Assembly (NCBI GenBank): GCA_947629545.1
Contig: CANREE010000014.1
Coordinates: 1-44,385 of the forward strand
Length of the DNA stretch: 44,385 nt
Reading direction: 5' to 3'
Source of the DNA: an uncultured Lachnospiraceae bacterium
Lineage (GTDB): Bacteria > Bacillota > Clostridia > Lachnospirales > Lachnospiraceae
The stretch's first letter is position 1. The number at the start of each line of letters is the position of its first letter. Made by a program: the position numbers and the translations under genes. Shown piece by piece: positions 23,585-30,244 of the stretch. Under the pieces are notes generated by a model, which was given only the letters and a program-made list of their open reading frames with translations, was not told where the DNA came from and did no database searches.

Positions 23585-24877
23585 ATGAATACGATTGAAG
23601 AGTACTTAAGCAGCATTCCCATGTGGGCTGTTCAAAAGAACAGTCTGACAGATATACGCCGTTATCTGGAAGCGTTGGGCAGTCCTGACGATTCCATGCG
23701 GATCATCCATGTTGCCGGGACGAACGGTAAGGGCTCTGTCTGTGCTTATCTGACTGCCATGCTCTGTGAGGCGGGCTTTTCGGTGGGAACGTTTATTTCT
23801 CCGCATTTGGAGACGACACGGGAGCGGTTTCTTTTCGACGGTGAGATGGTGGATGAGGAACTGTATGCAGAAGCTTTTCTGAAGGTGCGCGGGCTGGCGG
23901 AGAAGATGACGGAGGAGGGATTGAACCCGCCTACGTATTTTGAATTCCTGTTTTACATGTGTATGGCGATCAATGACCGGCTGCGGCCTGATTTTCTGAT
24001 CTTGGAAACGGGTTTGGGCGGACGGCTGGACGTGACCAATGTAATCCGCAGACCAGTTTTGACTGTCCTGACTTCCATCAGTATGGACCATATGCAGTAT
24101 CTTGGTAATACGCTGGCGGAGATTGCTTTTGAGAAGGCGGGGATATTAAAGCCTGGCGTTCCTGTGGTTTATGACGCCTCCTGCCGCGAAGGAGCAACTG
24201 TGATCGAGAGGCGTGCGCAGAATCTGGGGTGTCCGCTTTATGCGGTTAATCATACGGATTACACCCTGCTTGGGCGTGGGGCGGACGGCCCGAGAATTTC
24301 GATCCGCACTGTGGATGGCGGTCAGGTAGTGGTGGCGATCCCCTCCCAGGCAGAGTACCAGATGATGAATGTGACCGTGGCTGTGAGAAGCGTAGGTGTC
24401 CTTCGCAGGCGGGGAATCGCGTGGCTGTCTCCGAATGATGTTATTCGTGGTATCCGTCACAGTTACTGGCCGGGACGGATGGAGGAGGTACTGCCGGGAG
24501 TCTGGCTGGATGGCGCCCATAATGAAGGTGGTATCGCCTCGCTGTCGGAGACGATCGTGCGTATGCAGCAGGAAACAGGGAAAGATGTGTCGCTGATGTT
24601 TGGCGCTATGTCGGATAAGGCCCATGGAGCAATGATCCGGCGGCTTTGCGAAGGGATTCGTGTAAAGCGTGTGACGGTTGCCCGTATGGATAATGTACGA
24701 TATGCCGATGCCGGTCAGCTTGCAGAGGAGTTCCGTTCCGTGCTTGACTGTCCGGTGGTCGTTTGCGATACGGTCACGGAAGCGTGGGAAGATTTTATGA
24801 AGCACCGCGGAGATGGACTGGCCTTTTGCGCCGGATCGCTGTATCTGGTAGGGGCAGTCAAGAGTCTGCTGAATTAG
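23585..24877 (+). CDS. folC: folylpolyglutamate / dihydrofolate synthase
   Basis: A 430-residue Mur-ligase-type enzyme. It adds glutamate to dihydropteroate or folates with ATP, in the cytosol. The P-loop VAGTNGKGSVCAYL (about residue 44), LETGLGGRLDVTN with ligand residues (about 140), SMDHMQYLGNT (about 165) and the C-terminal WLDGAHNEGG (about 312) are all intact. GAGAGGA sets ATG 23585. It heads a same-strand run with a 51-residue protein and a TPR membrane protein. It is full length, with no anomaly seen. Confidence 0.95.
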   Translation: MNTIEEYLSSIPMWAVQKNSLTDIRRYLEALGSPDDSMRIIHVAGTNGKGSVCAYLTAMLCEAGFSVGTFISPHLETTRERFLFDGEMVDEELYAEAFLKVRGLAEKMTEEGLNPPTYFEFLFYMCMAINDRLRPDFLILETGLGGRLDVTNVIRRPVLTVLTSISMDHMQYLGNTLAEIAFEKAGILKPGVPVVYDASCREGATVIERRAQNLGCPLYAVNHTDYTLLGRGADGPRISIRTVDGGQVVVAIPSQAEYQMMNVTVAVRSVGVLRRRGIAWLSPNDVIRGIRHSYWPGRMEEVLPGVWLDGAHNEGGIASLSETIVRMQQETGKDVSLMFGAMSDKAHGAMIRRLCEGIRVKRVTVARMDNVRYADAGQLAEEFRSVLDCPVVVCDTVTEAWEDFMKHRGDGLAFCAGSLYLVGAVKSLLN

Positions 24878-24928
24878 AACGATACGCACGAAAACGTCTG
24901 CGGCGTGTTCTGTATGGGGAGAATGAAC

Positions 24929-25084
24929 ATGATCAATTTTGAAGAGGAACTGAGTCATTTTAAGCCAAGCCTTGAGGTGGAAGAAGTGGAGGACGCCATT
25001 ATGGACAGTGATCTCACGGATATGGCGGATATCATGATGAATCTGATAAAGGAAGGCAGTAAGAACAAGAAGAGCGATGAGTAA
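24929..25084 (+). CDS. small acidic protein coupled to the TPR membrane protein
   Basis: A 51-residue open frame (MINFEEELSH..., ending in a Lys-rich KNKKSDE). It is strongly acidic up to residue 40 and probably helical. GGGGAG (24916-24921) lies 7 bases before ATG 24929; an in-frame ATG at 24923 is too close to that site. The stop TAA (25082-25084) lies inside the next gene, which starts at 25077, an 8-base overlap that implies translational coupling. No family recognised. A partner or regulator of the TPR protein is the simplest inference. Confidence 0.75.
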   Translation: MINFEEELSHFKPSLEVEEVEDAIMDSDLTDMADIMMNLIKEGSKNKKSDE

Positions 25085-26393
25085 GCCGATCAACTATACG
25101 GATAAATGCAGCCGCGTTTCCAATGCGTTTTATAATGCGGGTCTTGAAAAAGCGCAGATCAGGGATTTGACGGGAGCCTGCAGGTGCCTGAAGAGGAGTC
25201 TTGCATTTGATAAATATAACACGAATGCCAGAAATCTTCTGGGGCTGATCTATTATGAGATCGGAGAGACGGCTGAGGCTTTGGTTCAGTGGGTCATCAG
25301 CAGTAATCTGCAGCAGGAGCATAACCGGGCGACCTACTATATTCATGAAGTTCAGGGGAAACCGGGCAGACTGGAAGACGAGAGCGTTCATATCCGTCGT
25401 TACAATCAGGCTCTTATGCAGGCGCAGAATGACAATCCGGATCTGGCGATCCTGCAGCTGGGGCGTGTTGTGGATCACAAGCCGAATTTTGTGAAGGCCC
25501 ATATGCTTCTGGCCCTTTTGTACATTGGGCGGGAAGATTACGCGAAAGCGGGCAAGTCCTTGTATAAGGTACTTCAGATCGATAAGAACAATCCCAGGGC
25601 CCTTTGGTATATGTCCTTTGTCAAGAGCCATACAGGGCGGGCGGATGTAGAGAAAAGGAAGTTGAAAAACGCCTTTTCCCATCATCAGATGCAGGATGAC
25701 GATATTATTTTGCCGCCCAGTTATAAGGAGAATACAGGCTGGCAGATGGTGCTGCAGATTGCGGCAGGGCTGGCGCTTGGAGCGGCGGTGATCTTCTTTC
25801 TGGTCATGCCGGCCCGTGAGGAGCAGTTAAACGACAGCCATAACCGGGAACTGAACGATGTTTTGGAACTGGTGAATCAGGAAAGCATTCAGATTGCCGG
25901 ATTACAGACAGCTCTGGCAGATATGGAGACAGAAAGGGACGCGGCTGTGACGGATCTTCAGGCTATCGTAGATGAGAATGGCGGCGTGTTGAGCCAGTAC
26001 CAGCAGTTGGTTCATATTCTGAGGGCATACAAAGCGGATGATTTTCCGACGGCGGTGGAACTTTATACAGAGCTGGATCCGGAAGCGATCGAGGATGAGG
26101 GGATGCAGACGGTCATTGCCGAGATTCGCCGGGATATGGAGGAGAGAGGGTATCAGGTGCTGGCCGATCTGGGCAATCAGGCGCGGGACGCGGGAGATGC
26201 CGACAGGGCGCTTGGATATTATCAGAAGAGCCTGGCTGTCAAGCCGGATAATCCGCAGGTGATTTATGATATGGCGATGGTGTACCACGGACGCGAAGAA
26301 GAAGATCAGGCGAATGAATTGTTCGGGCAGGTGATCATGAATTACCCGGATACAGAACTGGCAGCGAAGGCAAAGGATGCCAGAGGATATTAA
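25077..26393 (+). CDS. single-pass membrane protein with TPR domains on both sides
   Basis: A 438-residue protein. Residues about 10-215 contain TPR-like helices (GACRCLKRSLAFDKYN and DYAKAGKSLYKVLQIDKNNPRALW are typical). One transmembrane helix lies at about 222-244. A coiled coil covers about 248-300. C-terminal TPRs at about 350-435 (GDADRALGYYQKSLAVKPDNPQ) would lie outside if the N-terminus is cytosolic. It acts as a scaffold; the binding partner is unknown. It follows folC and the 51-residue gene, upstream of spoIIAA. Such an order suggests a cell-envelope or sporulation role, but that is inference only. Confidence 0.85.
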   Translation: MSKPINYTDKCSRVSNAFYNAGLEKAQIRDLTGACRCLKRSLAFDKYNTNARNLLGLIYYEIGETAEALVQWVISSNLQQEHNRATYYIHEVQGKPGRLEDESVHIRRYNQALMQAQNDNPDLAILQLGRVVDHKPNFVKAHMLLALLYIGREDYAKAGKSLYKVLQIDKNNPRALWYMSFVKSHTGRADVEKRKLKNAFSHHQMQDDDIILPPSYKENTGWQMVLQIAAGLALGAAVIFFLVMPAREEQLNDSHNRELNDVLELVNQESIQIAGLQTALADMETERDAAVTDLQAIVDENGGVLSQYQQLVHILRAYKADDFPTAVELYTELDPEAIEDEGMQTVIAEIRRDMEERGYQVLADLGNQARDAGDADRALGYYQKSLAVKPDNPQVIYDMAMVYHGREEEDQANELFGQVIMNYPDTELAAKAKDARGY

Positions 26394-26416
26394 AGCGTCG
26401 GATTGAGCTGTACTGC

Positions 26417-26445
26417 GTAGGAGAAAAGCTGCAATAAAAGAATAC
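26417..26445 (+). promoter_or_regulatory. sigma-H-type promoter of spoIIA
   Basis: GTAGGAGAA (26417-26425), 11 bases, AAAGAATAC (26437-26445). This fits the Bacillus sigma-H pattern RnAGGAwww, 11-12 bases, RnnGAATww, with one mismatch in the first box. It lies 90 bases before spoIIAA, the expected place. Confidence 0.75.
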
Positions 26446-26454
26446 GATAAGAAG

Positions 26455-26504
26455 AAAGAAGTCGTTACGGAAGAAAGAACAGATAACCAGACGGCTTCTT
26501 TTTG
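26455..26504 (+). terminator. terminator-like hairpin in the spoIIA leader
   Basis: AAAGAAGTCGT (26455-26465) pairs with ACGGCTTCTTT (26491-26501), one G-U, around a 25-base loop, followed by TT. It lies downstream of the sigma-H promoter and so inside the spoIIA leader. It could stop read-through from the TPR gene and also damp spoIIA transcription. Confidence 0.55.
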
Positions 26505-26534
26505 TGCGCAAAATCCGGAAGGGAGAGTTAGATC

Positions 26535-26876
26535 ATGGAAGAAGTATCATTTTTGTATGAAGCAAAAGGGCAGGTGCTGGTGATCCATCTGCCGAAAGAG
26601 TTTGACCACCACAATTCCAGAGACCTGCGATATGAGACGGATCTGCTTTTATCGGAAAATTACGTGAGGCGTATGGTATTTGATTTTTCAAGGACTGTGT
26701 TTATGGATTCTACCGGCATCGGAATCCTGATAAATCGCTATAAGCAGATGCAGCGGAGCGGCGGTTCGGCGGCGATCTACGGTGCCAATGCCCAGATCCG
26801 ACGCGTATTGGCAGTCGGCGGCATAGCGAAGCTGATGCCGGAATACGCATCGAAGGAAGCAGCGTTAATGGGATGA
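26535..26876 (+). CDS. spoIIAA: anti-sigma-F factor antagonist SpoIIAA
   Basis: A 113-residue STAS-domain protein. When dephosphorylated in the forespore it binds SpoIIAB and frees sigma-F. The phosphorylatable Ser is Ser59 in FMDSTGIG, the family signature. GGGAGAG precedes the ATG. The stop codon overlaps an ATGA with a possible early start of spoIIAB. Length and position in the spoIIAA-spoIIAB-sigF operon match the standard order. Transcription is expected from the sigma-H site upstream. Confidence 0.97.
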   Translation: MEEVSFLYEAKGQVLVIHLPKEFDHHNSRDLRYETDLLLSENYVRRMVFDFSRTVFMDSTGIGILINRYKQMQRSGGSAAIYGANAQIRRVLAVGGIAKLMPEYASKEAALMG

Positions 26877-26926
26877 CGCGGTGCGGAAAGGAGAGCCGCT
26901 TCGGACGGAGGGAGGAGAAAGAGAAA

Positions 26927-27403
26927 ATGTGTGGTACGGAGACAAGCACGGAGAAAAGCAGGAGATGGGAAAGCTTCGGCGGAAAAGATGAGAGTATGCG
27001 GCTGCAGATTGAGAGCCGTTCCCGCAATGAGGAGTTCGCCCGGGTGGTAGTAGCGGCTTTTGCCAGCCGTTTGGACCCCACGCTGATGGAGATCGACGAT
27101 TTGAAGACTGCGGTCTCCGAAGCGGTGACAAATGCGGTAATCCACGGATACGGCGGCGGTGACGGCGTGATTTACATAGAGGCGTCCATCTGCGGGCGGG
27201 AACTTACGGTGACCATACGGGATGACGGCGTGGGAATACCGGATATTCCCAAGGCCATGGAACCGATGTTCACCACTGACCGCACGGGCGAGCGGTCCGG
27301 CATGGGATTTGCGTTCATGGAGGCCTTTATGGATCAGGTGGAAGTGCGTTCCGAGGTCGGACGAGGGACAACCGTCACCATGAAAAAACAGATGGGCGGG
27401 TGA
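26927..27403 (+). CDS. spoIIAB: anti-sigma-F factor / kinase SpoIIAB
   Basis: A GHKL-type kinase and anti-sigma factor that holds sigma-F and phosphorylates SpoIIAA. The N-box SEAVTNAVIHGYG, the G1 motif DDGVGIPD and the G2 region TDRTGERSGMGFAFM are intact. Homology starts at MRLQIESRSRNEEFARV (ATG 26996). Three starts are possible: ATG 26873 (overlapping the spoIIAA stop), ATG 26927 (strong GGAGGAG nine bases before) and ATG 26996 (weak site). 26927 is chosen for its ribosome site and gives 158 residues, slightly longer than the Bacillus protein (146). It is followed by sigF after 4 bases. Confidence 0.94.
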   Translation: MCGTETSTEKSRRWESFGGKDESMRLQIESRSRNEEFARVVVAAFASRLDPTLMEIDDLKTAVSEAVTNAVIHGYGGGDGVIYIEASICGRELTVTIRDDGVGIPDIPKAMEPMFTTDRTGERSGMGFAFMEAFMDQVEVRSEVGRGTTVTMKKQMGG

Positions 27404-27407
27404 ACGC

Positions 27408-28121
27408 ATGGATGAGACGATGATGCTTATCGCCGAGGCACATCAGGGAGATAAAAAGGCCCGCGACCGGCTCATATGTGACAATATGGGGCTGGTCTGG
27501 AGCATCGTGAGGAGATTTGCGGGCCGGGGATACGAGATGGAGGACCTGTTCCAGATAGGCAGCATCGGGCTGATGAAGGCAGTTGACAAATTTGATTTGA
27601 ACTATGAAGTACGTTTTTCCACTTACGCGGTGCCTATGATCACAGGAGAGATCAAACGTTTTCTGCGGGATGACGGACTGATCAAGGTGAGTCGTTCCCT
27701 GAAGGAAATGGGCGTTCGCGTGGCTGCCGTGCGGGAGACTTTAAGCGGAACCTATGGACGGGAACCGACAGTGGAAGAGATTGCAAGGGAGATCGGAGCC
27801 AGCAAGGAGGAAGTGGCTGCGTCCATCGAAGCCGGCGCGGAAGTGGAATCTCTTTACAAAAATGTGGGGCAGAATGAGGAGGCGGGCCTGTGTCTGATGG
27901 ATCGGATCGAGGATCCGGATGAATCTCAGGAGCAGCTCTTAAATCGGATGGTTCTGAAAAATCTGATCGAGGAGTTGGGAGAGAAGGAGAAGGAGATCAT
28001 CATGCGGCGTTATTTTGAAAATCAGACACAGACCCAGGTAGCCGATGCTTTAGGTATTTCCCAGGTGCAGGTATCAAGGCTGGAGAAGAGGATCCTGCGG
28101 CAGATGCGGGAGAGATTTTAG
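27408..28121 (+). CDS. sigF: sporulation sigma factor sigma-F
   Basis: A 237-residue sigma-70 family member of the sporulation/SigB-F-G group. Region 2 (DNMGLVWSIVRRFAGRG, EDLFQIGSIGLMKAVDKFD, RFSTYAVPMITGEIKRFLRDD), region 3 (LKVSRSLKEMG-like) and region 4 (EKEIIMRRYFENQTQTQVA, ISQVQVSRLEKRIL) are all present. It directs early forespore transcription. The position directly after spoIIAB separates it from sigG and sigB. The spoVA genes follow. Confidence 0.96.
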   Translation: MDETMMLIAEAHQGDKKARDRLICDNMGLVWSIVRRFAGRGYEMEDLFQIGSIGLMKAVDKFDLNYEVRFSTYAVPMITGEIKRFLRDDGLIKVSRSLKEMGVRVAAVRETLSGTYGREPTVEEIAREIGASKEEVAASIEAGAEVESLYKNVGQNEEAGLCLMDRIEDPDESQEQLLNRMVLKNLIEELGEKEKEIIMRRYFENQTQTQVADALGISQVQVSRLEKRILRQMRERF

Positions 28122-28139
28122 TTTTCGTGGTTCAGGCGC

Positions 28140-28168
28140 ACATATTTCGGTAAAAGAAGACCATACTA
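28140..28168 (+). promoter_or_regulatory. candidate sigma-G-type promoter of the spoVA genes
   Basis: ACATA (28140-28144), 17 bases, CATACTA (28162-28168). The -10 fits the sigma-G pattern CATNHTA exactly; the -35 misses only the first G. The known sigma-G control of spoVA in Bacillus supports it. Confidence 0.5.
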
Positions 28169-28201
28169 CTCATCATAAAGAAGTGATGAGGAAGTGATCG
28201 T

Positions 28202-28333
28202 ATGGAGTTTCTGAAGAGCAAATGGCTCGGTGTGCTTTTGGTGCTGGCGCTGATTTTGGCAGTGGCCGCGGCCGTATACCTGTATCTGCTTTCAGGCGAT
28301 GGAAATCCGTATGCGGGCGGGCTGCTTGTATGA
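28202..28333 (+). CDS. small membrane peptide at head of spoVA locus
   Basis: A 43-residue frame: MEFLKSKWLG, a single Val/Leu/Ala-rich transmembrane helix (about residues 9-30), then a short polar tail ending GGLLV. GAGGAAG (28188-28194) precedes the ATG. Its stop overlaps the spoVAA start as ATGA at 28330, so translation is coupled. No family recognised. It is too short for most gene callers. Location after a sigma-G-like box suggests forespore membrane expression. Confidence 0.72.
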   Translation: MEFLKSKWLGVLLVLALILAVAAAVYLYLLSGDGNPYAGGLLV

Positions 28334-28959
28334 GCAAGACTCTGTACCTGAAATTGAATAAGATTTCAACGGTTCATGAGAAGGATGTGTTCCTTAAGGA
28401 TGTGGCATCCCTTTATTCCGACGATCAGACGGTTCTGGCCAAATGCAGTCTTATTAAAGTGAAGACTATTCGCGACGGCCGCGACCGCCGCTATGTGGAA
28501 GATGTGTTGGATATTCTGCGTAAGATCAATGAAACGGATTCCGCCATCCAAGTCACGAATCTGGGTGAAACTGATTATATCATCAATTATCAGCGGCCAC
28601 ATTCTGCCCGGTCTATTCTCCAGTGGGGCAAGACGATTTGTGTCTGCGCCGTCTGCTTCTGCGGCGCGGCATTTGCGATTATGACGTTTAATAATGACGC
28701 CAGTATTACGGATGTGTTCCGTGAGGTATACCGTATGGTACTGGGACAGGAATGGCAAGGCCATGTTTCTGTTTTGGAGCTGTCTTATTCCATTGGCCTG
28801 GCTGTGGGAATTCTGGTATTTTTTAATCATTTTGCCGCCTGGAAGCTCAATACGGATCCGACGCCTCTGGAGGTGGAGATGCGGCTTTACGAGGATAATA
28901 TCAGTAAGACCCTGATTGCAAGCGGCGGGAGGGAGGAACCCGGCACAGATGATACTTAA
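28330..28959 (+). CDS. spoVAA: stage V sporulation protein AA
   Basis: A 209-residue spore inner-membrane protein of the dipicolinic acid channel system. It has a soluble N-terminal part of about 95 residues (TLYLKLNKIS, KDVFLKDVASLYS, then the NYQRPHSAR phrase before the first helix) and two transmembrane helices at about 105-125 and 150-175. The start is the ATGA overlapping the small membrane peptide; an upstream open extension in this frame lacks a ribosome site. The downstream spoVAB start overlaps its last codons. Homology is moderate but consistent with position. Confidence 0.88.
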   Translation: MSKTLYLKLNKISTVHEKDVFLKDVASLYSDDQTVLAKCSLIKVKTIRDGRDRRYVEDVLDILRKINETDSAIQVTNLGETDYIINYQRPHSARSILQWGKTICVCAVCFCGAAFAIMTFNNDASITDVFREVYRMVLGQEWQGHVSVLELSYSIGLAVGILVFFNHFAAWKLNTDPTPLEVEMRLYEDNISKTLIASGGREEPGTDDT

Positions 28960-29380
28960 ATGGCTGTTTCTGGTCTTTTTTGGTTTGAGCGCCGGGAGTG
29001 TCATCGCCGCGGGGGTATTTGCATTTCTTGCGATTATCGGCGTGTTTCCGAGACTGATCGGTAAGACGAAGACAAAGGGTCACATCCTGCTTTACGAAAC
29101 GGTTATCATTCTGGGAGGTACCGCCGGGAATGTGATGGATCTCTTTAAATTCCCGATTCCTCTTGGTGCTGCGGCGACTGCAGCGCTGGCGGCTTTCGGT
29201 CTGTCTGTGGGGATATTTGTTGGCTGTCTGATCATGTCGCTGGCGGAAACGCTTAAAACTCTGCCGGTCATCAGCCGGAGGATCCATCTGGCCGCAGGGC
29301 TGCAGTGGCTGATTCTGGGAATCGCGATGGGAAAATGTCTGGGAGCGCTGCTCTATTTTTCACGGGGAATGGGGCTATGA
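28949..29380 (+). CDS. spoVAB: stage V sporulation protein AB
   Basis: A 143-residue, very hydrophobic protein with four likely transmembrane segments. LSAGSVIAAGVFAFLAIIGVFPRL at the N-terminus and ETVIILGG are typical of SpoVAB. ATG 28949 is chosen because GGGAGGGAGG lies upstream and the frame then overlaps the end of spoVAA by 11 bases. Function: spore membrane component associated with the SpoVA channel, exact role unknown in Bacillus. Confidence 0.88.
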   Translation: MILKWLFLVFFGLSAGSVIAAGVFAFLAIIGVFPRLIGKTKTKGHILLYETVIILGGTAGNVMDLFKFPIPLGAAATAALAAFGLSVGIFVGCLIMSLAETLKTLPVISRRIHLAAGLQWLILGIAMGKCLGALLYFSRGMGL

Positions 29381-29410
29381 GAAGAAAAATATTATGCAGG
29401 GGGATATACC

Positions 29411-29866
29411 ATGGAAATCAACAAGAAGGCATATAACGAATATGTTAAACAGATCACGCCGACGAATTCATTGTGGAAAAATATGCTGCGGGCGTTTATT
29501 GCCGGCGGCGTCATCTGTACTATCGGACAGGCGTTTTCAAACTGCCTTATGTCTGTTTATGGATTGGATCAGCAGGCAGCGGCATCCTGGAACACGCTGG
29601 CTTTGATTCTGGGAAGCATCCTGCTGACCGGTTTCAATATCTATCCGAAAATTGTAAAATGGGGCGGCGCCGGAGCGTTGGTGCCGATTACCGGTTTTGC
29701 CAATTCCGTCGTGGCTCCGGCGATCGAATATCAGGTAGAGGGACAGGTCTATGGCATCGGCGTGAAGATATTTACGATCGCCGGGCCGGTGATCCTGTTC
29801 GGTATTCTGTCCAGTTGGATATTAGGGGTCCTGTACTGGGCAGGCCGGATGGTGGGATGGCTGTAG
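29411..29866 (+). CDS. spoVAC: stage V sporulation protein AC
   Basis: A 151-residue membrane protein. In Bacillus, SpoVAC is a mechanosensitive channel for dipicolinic acid release and uptake. The start MEINKKAYNEYVKQITPTNS, the GFNIYPKIVKWGGAGALVPITGFANS stretch and about four helices match the family. CAGGGGG precedes the ATG. Unusually, spoVAD and spoVAE do not follow: the next gene is on the opposite strand and ends 4 bases away. Partners must be encoded elsewhere or be absent. Confidence 0.95.
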   Translation: MEINKKAYNEYVKQITPTNSLWKNMLRAFIAGGVICTIGQAFSNCLMSVYGLDQQAAASWNTLALILGSILLTGFNIYPKIVKWGGAGALVPITGFANSVVAPAIEYQVEGQVYGIGVKIFTIAGPVILFGILSSWILGVLYWAGRMVGWL

Positions 29867-29870
29867 CCGG

Positions 29871-30071
29871 CTATTCTTTTCTGAATTCCATAATATCGGA
29901 AATATCACAATCCAGAATCTTGCAAAATTTATCGACGGTATTTGTGCTGACGCTTTCATTTCGCTTCAGCCGCGTCAATTGAGAGGGACTGACCTCATAG
30001 GTATTGATCAGCTTATACTGGGAGATACCCTTTTGTTTCATAACGATCCACAGTTTGTCAAATACGATCAT
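29871..30071 (-). CDS. small XRE-family HTH regulator
   Basis: A 66-residue DNA-binding protein made of a single Cro/C1-type helix-turn-helix domain (KGISQYKLINTYEVSPSQLTRLKRN, then CKILDCDISDIM). No effector domain is present. GGAGGGG precedes the ATG. Several inverted repeats lie immediately upstream, as expected for autoregulation. It converges on spoVAC with a 4-base gap. Regulated genes are unknown. Confidence 0.9.
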   Translation of the reverse strand: MIVFDKLWIVMKQKGISQYKLINTYEVSPSQLTRLKRNESVSTNTVDKFCKILDCDISDIMEFRKE

Positions 30072-30081
30072 GATACCCCTC

Positions 30082-30139
30082 CAGTTTGATGTTAAACTGT
30101 TTGAATCATAACCGATATTGGTTCACAGTAAAATTACTG
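30082..30139 (-). promoter_or_regulatory. cluster of inverted repeats upstream of the XRE gene
   Basis: CAGTTT-GATGTT-AAACTG (30082-30099), AACCGATATTGGTT (30110-30123, arms AACC/GGTT) and CAGTAA-AA-TTACTG (30126-30139). All lie within 70 bases of the XRE start codon. They are candidate operators. The rest to 30244 is A+T-rich with no gene. Confidence 0.5.
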
Positions 30140-30244
30140 GTATTAGTTATTGACTTATATCAGTAAATATATACCGGGAAATAACTGGATTTTCCTGTAA
30201 GGGTATTCATATTTGGAAAATGTTTTGGCGCGCTGGTCTTATTT

